DNA of 64,000 nt from Singulisphaera sp. GP187 (GTDB taxonomy: Bacteria; Planctomycetota; Planctomycetia; Isosphaerales; Isosphaeraceae), in the NCBI RefSeq assembly GCF_900129635.1, contig NZ_FSRB01000001.1, positions 1,403,501 to 1,467,500 on the forward strand, given 5' to 3'. Made by a program: the position numbers and the translations under genes. Positions 54,256-62,763 of this stretch are shown here, one piece after another (position 1 is the stretch's first letter; each line of letters begins with the position of its first letter). The notes beneath the pieces were generated by a model, which was not told where the DNA came from, did no database searches, and saw nothing but the letters and a program-made list of their open reading frames with translations.

Positions 54256-55221
54256 ATGGGGCATATTGGCAGGAGGAGGGAAAAAAGTCCAGCTGGGTTT
54301 ACGCTTATTGAGTGCCTTTGTGTAATTAGTGTAATCGGAATGCTTTTGGTGTTAATCATACCGGCAACGCAAGCTGCTCGCGAAGCGGCAAGGCGAGTTC
54401 AATGCAGTTCAAACTTTCGGCAGTTGGGAATAGCAATAACATCGTATCATGGCGATCACAATATGTATCAGTCATCAATGCTGATTGATGCTAAGCAGAT
54501 TGCCCGGAGCAGTGTTGCTGAGCATGTGTTTCTATTGCCTTACCTTGAAAATCGCGTAATCTATGTATCTATAAATATAGCATTCATGGATGTTGAAAGT
54601 CCAGAAGCACCCTCCACTCAGAACAGGACTGCTCGCCGAACATTAATTTCTACATTTGTGTGTCCCAGCGACGGTGAGGCAAATCTGCGCAATTCGTATC
54701 GATTCAATCGTGGCCGGTATCATGTACGAACCGGTCTTCCATATGATGGACCGTTCAGTATCGGGGTTATGCCCAGTGCGGCTACAATTACTGATGGACT
54801 TTCAGGTACCGCGTTCGCGAGTGAGCGGATTGCGGGTAGTTTTCAAGGTGGCTCTACTGGTCTGAAGCGGGATGTACGGTACCCTGATATGCCCGCTGTT
54901 ATGGTGGCTTCGGACAATCAGTTGATACAATTGTGCTTGACATATGAGCCGGCATTATGGATGAACGTGTCGGGACGATATTGGTTCTATGCTGGATTCG
55001 CCAATACTCACTACAATCACAACGGGGTACCAAATGACGTTAGGCCATCATGCTATACCGGTGGTTTAGGAATTATTGATCCCGGCGGCTTAAGCCCACC
55101 TCGATCATTTCACAATGGATGTGTGAACGTACTATTTGGTGATGGGCATCTTGAGGCGATCAGAGATTCGATCCAGCTGAATGTCTGGCAAAGCCTCGGT
55201 ACTTATAATGCTGGTGACTAA
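54256..55221 (+). CDS. DUF1559 pseudopilin-like protein
   Basis: The protein has 321 residues from the ATG at 54256; a TTG three codons upstream is possible. After a short basic leader comes a type IV prepilin cleavage site, G-FTLIE, and a hydrophobic helix (CLCVISVIGMLLVLIIPA). AREAARRVQCSSNFRQLGIA is the DUF1559 signature, and HNGCVNVLFGDGHLEAIRD is the usual C-terminal H-x9-DGH element. DUF1559 proteins are a large planctomycete family of unclear role. Base composition is much more A+T-rich than in genes outside the island. An IS begins directly after its stop codon. Confidence 0.93.
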   Translation: MGHIGRRREKSPAGFTLIECLCVISVIGMLLVLIIPATQAAREAARRVQCSSNFRQLGIAITSYHGDHNMYQSSMLIDAKQIARSSVAEHVFLLPYLENRVIYVSINIAFMDVESPEAPSTQNRTARRTLISTFVCPSDGEANLRNSYRFNRGRYHVRTGLPYDGPFSIGVMPSAATITDGLSGTAFASERIAGSFQGGSTGLKRDVRYPDMPAVMVASDNQLIQLCLTYEPALWMNVSGRYWFYAGFANTHYNHNGVPNDVRPSCYTGGLGIIDPGGLSPPRSFHNGCVNVLFGDGHLEAIRDSIQLNVWQSLGTYNAGD

Positions 55222-55249
55222 GGAATAGGCCGGGAATAACTTCCCGTTT

Positions 55250-56215
55250 TCATGCTGGTTTGGGGAGAGCCCGGTAGTTCCATTTGGGCAGGACTTTGTC
55301 GAAGACAATTTTCATGCCCTTCTTGAATCCCTCGGCGCACTTCATGCCGGTCTGATACACCTTCTCAAGGATTCGCACTGCCACCTTCAAGCCCGTGGCA
55401 GTCTCGGTCTTGGAGATGTAGTACTGGACCGTCCCCAACGTTCGAAAGATCACCCCGCGGCAGGCCCGCGTCACGTGCGGGAAGAGGCGGTGCTCGATCG
55501 GGTTGTACTTCGAGCAGTACGGCGGGTAATGGGCGATTCGGATCTCGATGCCCAGCCGATTCGCCAACTTCTGAAGTTGCTCCTTGAATACATATCTCGA
55601 CGCACTATTGCTACCTCCGCCGTCGCACAGCACCAGAAGTTTCTTTGCCCCGGGATAGGCCGACCGACCGTGATATTCCCACCAAGCCGCGATGCTGTCA
55701 CAGGCCAGTTCGCTGGTGTCGTGGCTGGTGTTGAGGTGGACGAATCCAAGGTTCCGCCCCACGTCGTAGATCCCGTGCGGGATCACAGTACCCGAGCCCA
55801 TGCTCCCGAAGTCATGGTCGTTGACCACGATCGTTTCTTGAGTATCGACCACCCCGTCGCGTTGGAAATCGCCCAGCAATTCCTTCTTCTTCGTGTCGAT
55901 GCTGATTACCGGCAAGCCGGCCTTCAAGTACCTCTTCTTGAGACGGGAGATATTCTCGAACTGGGCATTGCGATCCGGGTGGCGCGGCCCCATCGTCTTC
56001 TTCTTCACCGCCTTCCGCCTGCGGTAACCATGCTTCCGGAGCAACTTCGAGACGATGTCGCGACTGACGCGTGTCCCCAATTCCTCCATCCGCTTGGCGA
56101 TCTGGCGCCGCGACAAGTTGGTCCATTTCACTTCGAGTCGCATCGGGTCGCCCGCGGTGTGATCCTCAAGGACCTTGTGAAACTTCACTTCGACGGCCAG
56201 GTCGACCTCGATCAA
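55250..56215 (-). CDS. ISAzo13 family transposase, main (C-terminal) part
   Basis: The 321-residue frame has ISAzo13 landmarks: AKRMEELGTRVSRDIVSKLL, PVISIDTKKKELLGDF (Asp region), DHDFGSMGSG, KKLLVLCDGGGSNSA and AHYPPYCSKYNPIEHRLFPH (Glu region). Its apparent start ATTGATC-type region is not a natural N-terminus: reading continues better from the upstream frame through a -1 shift at 56229-56238, which would give a single ~420-residue protein as in other family members. Confidence 0.88.
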   Translation of the reverse strand: MIEVDLAVEVKFHKVLEDHTAGDPMRLEVKWTNLSRRQIAKRMEELGTRVSRDIVSKLLRKHGYRRRKAVKKKTMGPRHPDRNAQFENISRLKKRYLKAGLPVISIDTKKKELLGDFQRDGVVDTQETIVVNDHDFGSMGSGTVIPHGIYDVGRNLGFVHLNTSHDTSELACDSIAAWWEYHGRSAYPGAKKLLVLCDGGGSNSASRYVFKEQLQKLANRLGIEIRIAHYPPYCSKYNPIEHRLFPHVTRACRGVIFRTLGTVQYYISKTETATGLKVAVRILEKVYQTGMKCAEGFKKGMKIVFDKVLPKWNYRALPKPA

Positions 56216-56514
56216 CCGTTTCCGGCCGCCCCTTTTTTGCGAGTGCGGCCCGTGTCCAGGTCGTCCTCGCCTTCCAACTCCCCGAGGCCCAACCGGATCG
56301 TCTTCGGATCACACTCCAGGACACCCGCGATGTACTCGACCCCGCCGTGCCCCAACTTCGCGGCCTCGATCGCCGCATACCGCCGCCGGTCGTTCTCTTT
56401 CAACGAGCCGAAGAGCCGTTTCATCATCCGTTGGACTGTCGGTGTGTAGGCTTCCATGTGACCCTCCCGTATACTCCCTCCAAACATCTGGTCTGACATC
56501 CTAACCGATGCCAA
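56212..56514 (-). CDS. ISAzo13 family transposase, N-terminal frame
   Basis: The 100-residue frame has a helix-turn-helix-like region (RRYAAIEAAKLGHGGVEYIA, then GVLECDPKTIRLGLGELEGE), the expected N-terminal DNA-binding part. It ends in TRKKGAAGNG, but in the -1 frame the same DNA reads KKRGGRKRLIEVDL, the usual ISAzo13 linker. The true start could be an internal ATG (for example the one encoding MEAYTPTVQR). Confidence 0.8.
   Translation of the reverse strand: MASVRMSDQMFGGSIREGHMEAYTPTVQRMMKRLFGSLKENDRRRYAAIEAAKLGHGGVEYIAGVLECDPKTIRLGLGELEGEDDLDTGRTRKKGAAGNG
56229..56238 (-). promoter_or_regulatory. A6G4 slippage run joining the two transposase frames
   Basis: On the coding strand CGC-AAA-AAA-GGG-GC lies exactly where the two frames must join. 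A Lys tRNA on the A-run can re-pair after a -1 shift, and RNA polymerase slippage is also possible. It could equally be an ordinary one-base mutation. Confidence 0.55.
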
Positions 56515-56606
56515 CCACGGAAGTTATTCCCTGCCTATTCCTAAGGCGGTCTCGGGCAAAATGCCCGTTAATGTTTTCGAAACGGTTCTTCAATTGGAGC
56601 AACAGC

Positions 56607-57053
56607 ATGCGGAAAACGCGAGCAAGACTAGCCCTCGGAGTTCTGACGGGCGTTGTAGTGGCGATTTGCGTCACTGTCTATACAAACCACGGGTGGGCCT
56701 TGACCTGCACTGGATCTACTGACGCGTGCGGAGACGCGGGTGCTGGAAACCCCTGCTCAGCTTACAACCTAGATACTTGTTACGATCTGGACGCGTGGAT
56801 AAACAATTGTGGTGGCGGAAATCTTACCGCAAAGTGGTTTTGGCCAACAGCCATTCCAGCCGCGTTTCCAACATGCGTCCCCAAAGTGAATGGCGGGGCT
56901 TGTGCTACAAAACTAACCGTGTGCATGTCATATAATTTGCATTGGACCCAAATCTGCGATCCGGGATTTTGTTACTGCTCCGAGACCCTTACTAAATGTG
57001 GATCGGGCTCGCGGCTGATGTGTGGCTCTACTGGCACAAATCCATGCCTCTAA
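56607..57053 (+). CDS. Cysteine-rich secreted protein
   Basis: The protein has 148 residues from the ATG at 56607 (GGAG at good spacing). The signal peptide (ARLALGVLTGVVVAICVTVY) is followed by about 115 residues with 14 cysteines, many in short pairs (CGDAGAGNPC, CDPGFCYC). The even count and export suggest disulfides. I do not recognise a family. It was probably next to the DUF1559 gene before the IS inserted between them. Confidence 0.75.
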   Translation: MRKTRARLALGVLTGVVVAICVTVYTNHGWALTCTGSTDACGDAGAGNPCSAYNLDTCYDLDAWINNCGGGNLTAKWFWPTAIPAAFPTCVPKVNGGACATKLTVCMSYNLHWTQICDPGFCYCSETLTKCGSGSRLMCGSTGTNPCL

Positions 57054-57729
57054 GAGTTGGATGGGCGAATGGAGAGGCGTGCTGTTGCCTTTTAGGGATA
57101 ACATGAAGAGGCCCTGACAATAGCCACTGCAAACCACGCAGATTTGAGCTGAACCGGTTCTTGTTAGGGCGTATCTGGCTATTGTAGATGACATATTAAT
57201 CAACATTGCACGCGAAATTGAGCAGGAAATGCTCCAGTGAGCCTTTCGATGCGCTCGCCAAATCGTGACACTTCTCGCCAATCCCGACTGCCTCCGGCGG
57301 CTTGTAAGGTCTGAAATTGTGGCAAAAGATCGGTTCCCACTCTTTGACGCGGCTATGACCTGCCCTCGACGTGTACGAGGAGAGCCTCTTCGGCGATCGG
57401 CCGCCGGAATCCGAGGCCGAATTCACCAGGTAACTCGTTAGCTGGACCGGTATTACCTCAAATCGCCCGCCGTGATCAACGATAAGTGTTTGAATGCGTC
57501 CCACTTAAAACAAACAAAACGTATTGGGATTTTAGTGAATGCTGATATGCTGGCGATTGTTATGCTGTAAGCAGTTACGTGTCTTTATCGCCCTCCTCGG
57601 ATGTTACTCGCCAGTTAGAGAATCGCGACGGGAAGTTTTGTGACTTGGAATATCACGCCCACAGCCGGCAGTAGTACATTTTGCACCTAGGCGTTAAGTG
57701 TCAGATTAGCACAACTTCGGGAGTTGCCG
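57054..57729. other. 676-bp gap in the island
   Basis: I see no supported gene. A minus-strand open frame at 57196-57504 has no recognisable motif. Part of the stretch (about 57340-57430) is more G+C-rich than its surroundings and may be a fragment of another element. Confidence 0.4.
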
Positions 57730-59871
57730 ATGATCATTTCTATGATACTGGTTCTCGTCACGCAATCTAATGTCGGGCCGATCGATGCGTTTAGAGCGAA
57801 TGAGGCAGCAATTCACGCTAAAATAGAGTTTACACATCAAACGGGCACAATACATCAAGATGAGATTGTCAGCGGACGGATTTGGACGAGTGGTGACCAC
57901 GGTATGGTTGTCTCACAAGATTATACTGTTGTCGGGATGTGGGAATCCAACGGCAACGTGCAGCACACCAAAAGCGGACTGTCTGTTGAAGCGAAGAAGA
58001 CTTTGCCCGAGCCAAAGGCGGGAATGTTTGTTCCTTGGAAACCTGATATTGAAGTGCTTTCAGGCAACGGTATGTCTGCATGCTATTATGTAGCCGATAA
58101 GTTTATGATCGAGGTAGAAGCAAGGGAGGAGCCAAAATGCCTTGATTACGGGCCATTCCATTTCTCGCTCGTATCGTTCAAAGCTTCTCTGGAAAAAACC
58201 TTCAATAAGATCAAGCCAGTAGTCAAGCAAGGATTGCGCGGTGGGCATCCATGTGAAATCGAGATCTATCGGGAAGGAATTGGCAATACGTGGATTCAAC
58301 ATGAGTTAGCCTATGATCCAGCAATCGGCTATCTGCCGCGATCGATTCGGACAATATTCGTCCAAAAAGGTGGCAGTCAAGCTGGCTCGGGAGTTGTGAA
58401 TGAAATGTTTCTTGCGAATGCGCAGATCACTTCTGGAGGAGGATTTGTGCCTACTGAATGGGTAAGAGCATACTATTTAGTCAATAATTTTGAAGCTACC
58501 TATCCGAATTATTCGGATGAAACGGTGCTTAAGCCTGCCGAACGGCATGTGTCGCTTTCGCAATTCAAAGTAACAAAATTTGAAGACCTTTCTCCTAAGG
58601 CTTCGATTCGATTCGCAAATACGGAAAATGCGTACGCTATCAGTTCTCCGGGCGGCGTTGTGCGACTTAAAGACAAGGCACGTTCGCTCTCGCTTGAGCA
58701 GATTAAAGCAATCGTTGGAGCAAAAATGACATCGAAACCAAAAGCGGCTTTGCTTAGCATTGATACCGCCGAACTTCATGAGTTTGAAGGTCATGGACGA
58801 CGGAATTGGGTTGTTGGGGCCCTAATTGGGGTAGGAATTACTATACTTGTCGCTTTCATTGGGTTCCGGATTCGAGCGAGAATGTTGATGCTTCTGGGAG
58901 TGCTGATGGTGATGCCTGGGTGCACTGGTAGGAGTTTGCCCTTTGTTCACCTAAAAGCAGAATTTTCCCGCAATAAATTCATTTATGATGCAAGCTTGCC
59001 GGAGCTGCCAATAGTTCTATTAGTGAACAATGATGGGAGTGTGCCAATCCGAGTAATGAGCGTTAATGCGGGGTGTTCATGCCGAACAGTCGATCAATCA
59101 CATCTTCCTGCTGTTATTCAGCCAGGCAATATCATAAGATTGCCAATGGTGTTGCAAAATAAAGGAAGCTTTGACTCCGATAACTATGAAATCAAATTTT
59201 TGACGGACCACGGTGCGTTGGGTGTCCGTGTGTCATTGTTGGCGTTTCCAGATCAGCAGATTAGCCCTTCTGCTGTTACGCTAAGTGCCTTGACCGATAA
59301 AGAGGTGGCAGCGTTCGAGTTCGTACATCGTGAGGTTCGCGATTTGCAAAAGCCATTTGGGCCGACTTCACGCATTAGCTTTCCAGCCAGTCTACGTGGC
59401 AAGATTGTCAGCGTTAATGAGGGCCGAATTGCACATTCCCCTGAGTATGTATTTAGAGATATGACATACGCGGTGACAATAGTGGACCAGTCGTTAGGGT
59501 TACACAAAGCTGTCATTGCAGCGGGATCAGATGATTCGCATCGCACAAATCTGCCAGTAGTTTGGGAGAGGTTCCCGTTCCTGTCTGGAATTCCTGGTCG
59601 TGTGGTTTTAGGCAAGTCACCGGTGCGTGTATTTCTGCGGTGCGATGATCAGGCGGTCGAGTTGCTGAGGATTGGATCGACGCCGATAGGAGTCAAAGCG
59701 CATATCAGCGGCCTACGGGAACTCACGGTGTCATTGGATGCAGATGCTCCTGGGGTTATTGACGGCGTAATTGAAGTGGTAACTTCATCTAAGTTGCAAG
59801 AGCGACTTCGCATGCCTGTTGTACGTTATGCTCCGAAGCTGGGGGATAAAGCTGTGTCGATTGTCCCGTGA
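57730..59871 (+). CDS. Two-part exported protein with internal lipobox and DUF1573-like domain
   Basis: The protein has 713 residues from the ATG at 57730 (GGGAG 6 bp upstream). The N-terminal ~350 residues resemble an exported beta-rich, LolA-like protein and end in a membrane helix (VVGALIGVGITILVAFIGF). Directly after it comes RARMLMLLGVLMVMPGC, which looks like a complete lipoprotein signal with lipobox (Met codon at 58882, Cys codon at 58921). A DUF1573-like beta-sandwich follows with SVNAGCSCRTVD. It reads as two genes fused in frame. Codons are A+T-rich. Confidence 0.72.
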   Translation: MIISMILVLVTQSNVGPIDAFRANEAAIHAKIEFTHQTGTIHQDEIVSGRIWTSGDHGMVVSQDYTVVGMWESNGNVQHTKSGLSVEAKKTLPEPKAGMFVPWKPDIEVLSGNGMSACYYVADKFMIEVEAREEPKCLDYGPFHFSLVSFKASLEKTFNKIKPVVKQGLRGGHPCEIEIYREGIGNTWIQHELAYDPAIGYLPRSIRTIFVQKGGSQAGSGVVNEMFLANAQITSGGGFVPTEWVRAYYLVNNFEATYPNYSDETVLKPAERHVSLSQFKVTKFEDLSPKASIRFANTENAYAISSPGGVVRLKDKARSLSLEQIKAIVGAKMTSKPKAALLSIDTAELHEFEGHGRRNWVVGALIGVGITILVAFIGFRIRARMLMLLGVLMVMPGCTGRSLPFVHLKAEFSRNKFIYDASLPELPIVLLVNNDGSVPIRVMSVNAGCSCRTVDQSHLPAVIQPGNIIRLPMVLQNKGSFDSDNYEIKFLTDHGALGVRVSLLAFPDQQISPSAVTLSALTDKEVAAFEFVHREVRDLQKPFGPTSRISFPASLRGKIVSVNEGRIAHSPEYVFRDMTYAVTIVDQSLGLHKAVIAAGSDDSHRTNLPVVWERFPFLSGIPGRVVLGKSPVRVFLRCDDQAVELLRIGSTPIGVKAHISGLRELTVSLDADAPGVIDGVIEVVTSSKLQERLRMPVVRYAPKLGDKAVSIVP

Positions 59872-59890
59872 CATGAAAGGTAGCCAAATT

Positions 59891-60008
59891 CGCCAGGCAC
59901 CTCAGCGGGGAGATTTGGGCAGTTGAGACAGTAGGGTAGTCTAGTCATGCGGCCAAACAAATTGTCTAGGCGTCCTAACTTTGTTCAGTTCGGGTGCCTG
60001 GCCAATCG
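59891..60008 (+). repeat. Island-flanking direct repeat, right copy
   Basis: This is the partner of 52541-52657 in the same orientation, with about 15 mismatches in 117 positions by eye. It has the same GCCAGGCACC/GGTGCCTGGC ends. It abuts the point where the IS1634 transposase remnant stops being recognisable. Confidence 0.75.
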
Positions 60009-60018
60009 TGATTCCCCA

Positions 60019-60390
60019 GCAATCGCCGGAATAGGGCAGCGCGGTCTGACCGAGCAGGGGCCGTACGCGGCGATACAACGGGAGGTAGAGTGGATCGTCG
60101 GCGGCGTTGCCGGGATGGACGTCGCCCGCCAAGTAGAATCCGGTCGGTTCGGCGACGGCGGCCATGAGCTTGAACTGCGGCAGGTCAGGCGGTGATCCTT
60201 GCTGTGCCCGAGTTGCATCAGGCCGTCGTCGGTGACGGTGTGATATCCCAACCGGTAGTGGCATCCGAACCTGACCCGCTTGACGGGCGATCGACGGCCA
60301 TACACCCAGGTTGGGCATGACAGGGGTTCTGGGTAGTTAATTGTGGTCGGCAGACTGATGACTGTTTCCCCTGAACCTCTCAAGTTTCCC
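60019..60390 (-). pseudogene. IS1634 family transposase fragment, frameshifted
   Basis: On the minus strand one frame reads GYHTVTDDGLMQLGHSKDHR, and the next continues PDLPQFKLMAAVAEPTGFYL, AGDVHPGNAADDPLYLPLYR and LPYSGDC. These are consecutive parts of an IS1634 transposase, with one base missing near 60195. Homology ends at GDC (60019), next to the direct repeat. Both ends of the gene are gone. Confidence 0.78.
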
Positions 60391-60496
60391 CACTGAAATG
60401 CCTGGCGATGACTGCATCCCTTCGACTACGGAGCCCGTTGCATCCAAATGTCCTTATGTGTTCCGGTTCATCCCGAGCTTCCGAGACAGACTCTTA

Positions 60497-60537
60497 CTTG
60501 AACGATTGAAGGCGAGCGCATCTTCTGCAACGCACTT
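60497..60537 (+). repeat. Dispersed ~40-bp repeat, copy 2
   Basis: This copy matches 49573-49613 in order and spacing (CGATTGAAGGCGAG, ATCTTCTGC). It runs up to the stop codon of the minus-strand CYTH gene. Confidence 0.5.
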
Positions 60538-61102
60538 ATTGCCGGGCTGCTGCCGCGTCGAGGTGCATGCGTAGGTAGGATCGCGGTTCGACCTCGGTCA
60601 GCTCGAGTTCCCGAGCCAGGTTGAGCACGGCGGCCTGGGCGGTCGGGAGGTCGGCCTCGGTGGCTGCGAATGCCTCGACTTCGACGAACTCACCGAGTCC
60701 CTCGGCGGTGTCGAGCACGACCTCGATCGGAAGCCCCTGGTACTCGAGATGGAACGGCCGCCTCGTCTTTCGGACGGCGGCGACTTGCCAGAACCCAAGC
60801 TGGTTGAACAGCCGGAACAATTGCTCGAACGACTGTTCGCCTTCCGCGAACGGGAGTTCGATCTCCTCCCGTGTCTTGGTCGGGCCGCTCAAGCGCGGCC
60901 CTTTATAGGTGATTCGGTTGGCGGAGCCGATCCGGCGAATTCGGAACGCCTCATGGGTCTGAGCGAAGTCGCGCGAGGGGTGTCCGAGGTAAACGTCCTC
61001 GTGCGTGACTTCGGGTTCGACCTTGGCGTCCAGCTTGGCCAAACGGCGGACGAGTTCGGAATGGCCGTTGGTCCGGAACTTGATCTCGACCTCAAAGCTC
61101 AT
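60536..61102 (-). CDS. CYTH-domain protein (class IV adenylate cyclase-like)
   Basis: The 188-residue protein starts with the ExExK signature (FEVEIKFR). Further tunnel residues are RIRRIG, ITYKGPR, REEIELPF and EVVLDTAEGLGEFVEVE. CYTH proteins include CyaB adenylate cyclases and thiamine- or tripolyphosphatases; the activity cannot be chosen from the sequence. A metal-bound triphosphate substrate is expected. Confidence 0.88.
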   Translation of the reverse strand: MSFEVEIKFRTNGHSELVRRLAKLDAKVEPEVTHEDVYLGHPSRDFAQTHEAFRIRRIGSANRITYKGPRLSGPTKTREEIELPFAEGEQSFEQLFRLFNQLGFWQVAAVRKTRRPFHLEYQGLPIEVVLDTAEGLGEFVEVEAFAATEADLPTAQAAVLNLARELELTEVEPRSYLRMHLDAAAARQ

Positions 61103-61248
61103 GGATGAAGGACCCGCAAAAAGAAGTGGTCCCGGGTCGGTCGCGGAGCGAGAACCGCCGGGTGGAACCTTGTTCGGGCCACGTTGGCGACACTACCATA
61201 ACTCGCTGACGTCCTGCCACCGATGCTCGCCCCGGGAGATGGTCCCTG

Positions 61249-62451
61249 ATGAGTTATCCTCACGCCTCTGCGCTACTCGTGGTCGTGCTCACGACAGTCT
61301 TCACCGGAGAACCGGCCAAGGCCGATCCGGCCGAGCGGCGATTCACCGGCCCCTGGAATCTCGAGACGCTCAAACAGGCACCCCAAGCGACGTGGGGAGC
61401 GGAGTCGGGCCTGGTCCGTGAGGTCTATTACGAGGGAGAATCGTTGCGGGGGAAGCCGACCCGGGTCTTCGCCTACTATGGAAAACCGAAGGGGGAAGGG
61501 CCCTTTCCCGCGATGGTCCTGGTCCATGGCGGGGGCGGTAAAGCGTTTCGGGAGTGGGCGCAGCTCTGGGCCGAACGGGGCTATGCGGCGCTGGCGATGG
61601 ACCTGGCGGGACATGGGCCTGAGGGCCCCCGGCTCGACGACGGTGGGCCCGAGCAAGATGACCAGGGCAAGTTCCAGGACTTCGCCGACTCGGAGGTGGG
61701 TCAGATGTGGACCTATCACGCGGTGGCCGCCGTGATTCGCGGGCACTCGCTCCTGGCGGCCCGGCCCGAGGTCGACGCGAAGCGGATCGGGATCACGGGA
61801 ATCAGTTGGGGAGGCTACCTGACCTGCATCGTCGCCGGACTGGATGACCGACTCAAGGTCGCTGTCCCGGTCTACGGGTGCGGCTCCTTGAGCGACAATA
61901 GCGCCTGGCTCGGTCATTTCAAAGCGATGACGCCCACGCACCGTGACCGCTGGCTGGCCCACTTCGACCCTTCGAAATACCTTGGCGGGGTGCACTGTCC
62001 GATTCTCTTTGTGAATGGCACCAACGACTTTGCCTACCCGTTGGATAGCTATCAGAAGTCCTACCGCCAGGTGCCGGGACCGGTCGACCTGTGCGTCACC
62101 GTGCGGATGCCGCATGGTCACTCCCAGGGCTGGACGCCTCGGGAGATCGGCCTCTTCGTCGATAGCATTCTCGAGGGGGGTAAACCCTTGGCCCGGCTCG
62201 GCGAGCCGGTGGTTGCCAACGGCCTCGCCGTGACGGAGATCGAGAGCCAGACTCCTCTGGTCAAGGCTGAGCTCGCCTACACCACGGATCAGTGCGAGTG
62301 GCCGAAGCGAGAGTGGAAGACGATTGAGGCCACCCTCTCCCCAGGGAAGGCGTCGGTCAAGTTACCCGAGAACCGACCGCTCGTGTTCTTTCTTACGGTC
62401 AAGGACGATCGGGGCGCGGTCACGAGCTCGCCGCATGGCGAGCTGAAGTGA
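61249..62451 (+). CDS. Secreted alpha/beta hydrolase (acetyl-xylan-esterase/DLH-like)
   Basis: The 400-residue protein has a signal peptide (ALLVVVLTTVFTGEPAKA). The oxyanion region is MVLVHGGGGKAFREWA, the nucleophile elbow is GITGISWGGYLTC, the acid is in FVNGTNDFAYP and the His is in RMPHGHSQGW, so the triad is complete. The last ~90 residues form a beta-rich extra domain. An esterase or peptidase on plant or algal polymers is likely; the substrate is unknown. Confidence 0.88.
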   Translation: MSYPHASALLVVVLTTVFTGEPAKADPAERRFTGPWNLETLKQAPQATWGAESGLVREVYYEGESLRGKPTRVFAYYGKPKGEGPFPAMVLVHGGGGKAFREWAQLWAERGYAALAMDLAGHGPEGPRLDDGGPEQDDQGKFQDFADSEVGQMWTYHAVAAVIRGHSLLAARPEVDAKRIGITGISWGGYLTCIVAGLDDRLKVAVPVYGCGSLSDNSAWLGHFKAMTPTHRDRWLAHFDPSKYLGGVHCPILFVNGTNDFAYPLDSYQKSYRQVPGPVDLCVTVRMPHGHSQGWTPREIGLFVDSILEGGKPLARLGEPVVANGLAVTEIESQTPLVKAELAYTTDQCEWPKREWKTIEATLSPGKASVKLPENRPLVFFLTVKDDRGAVTSSPHGELK

Positions 62452-62763
62452 ACGCACGCGTCGTTTTGCGGTCCAGATATGCTCGTGCGCTGGGAGGTGG
62501 CCAAGCTCGGGTGGACAAAACGGGTGAAAAATCCGAAAAATTGGAAAAATCCCCAATTTCGTTCAACCGTTGAAGCGGTCAGGTCGATGAACAGGATGGA
62601 TCTCCGCCAATAGGCGGAGATCCGGCCGAAGCTGGTTAAGAAAGGCCGTGCTCACCCCACCAATACGATGGAACGTCGGTGGGTTCACGCCAATGCGGCG
62701 GAGATGTCCCCCCCCATTCGCCCAGCCTCTCGCGGCGGATCAGCCTTAGCTCATGGAGGAAAC
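62452..62763. other. 312-bp gap with one hairpin
   Basis: No gene is supported. It contains an A+T-rich patch (62520-62560) and the hairpin at 62598-62623. Confidence 0.5.
62598..62623. terminator. Perfect 11-bp hairpin with AATA loop
   Basis: GGATCTCCGCC and GGCGGAGATCC pair perfectly around AATA. It lies about 150 bp after the hydrolase stop. There is no T-tract, so it could be a dispersed repeat rather than a terminator. Confidence 0.5.

Larger units (their letters stand above)
55222..56541 (-). mobile_element. ISAzo13-type insertion sequence
   Basis: The 1320-bp element has ~23-bp terminal inverted repeats with one mismatch (left GGAATAGGCCGGGAATAACT, right complement GGAATAGGCAGGGAATAACT). 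A TAA target duplication flanks it (55219-55221 and 56542-56544). The left TAA is the stop codon of the DUF1559 gene, so the insertion kept that reading frame intact. It encodes a transposase in two overlapping frames. Confidence 0.85.

Noticed and set aside
57196..57504. Minus-strand small gene in the island gap
   Set aside because: No ribosome-binding site, no homology I recognise, and base composition changes within the frame.
51401..60535. CRISPR array or defence system in the accessory region
   Set aside because: No regularly spaced repeats and no Cas, restriction, toxin-antitoxin or phage genes were seen.
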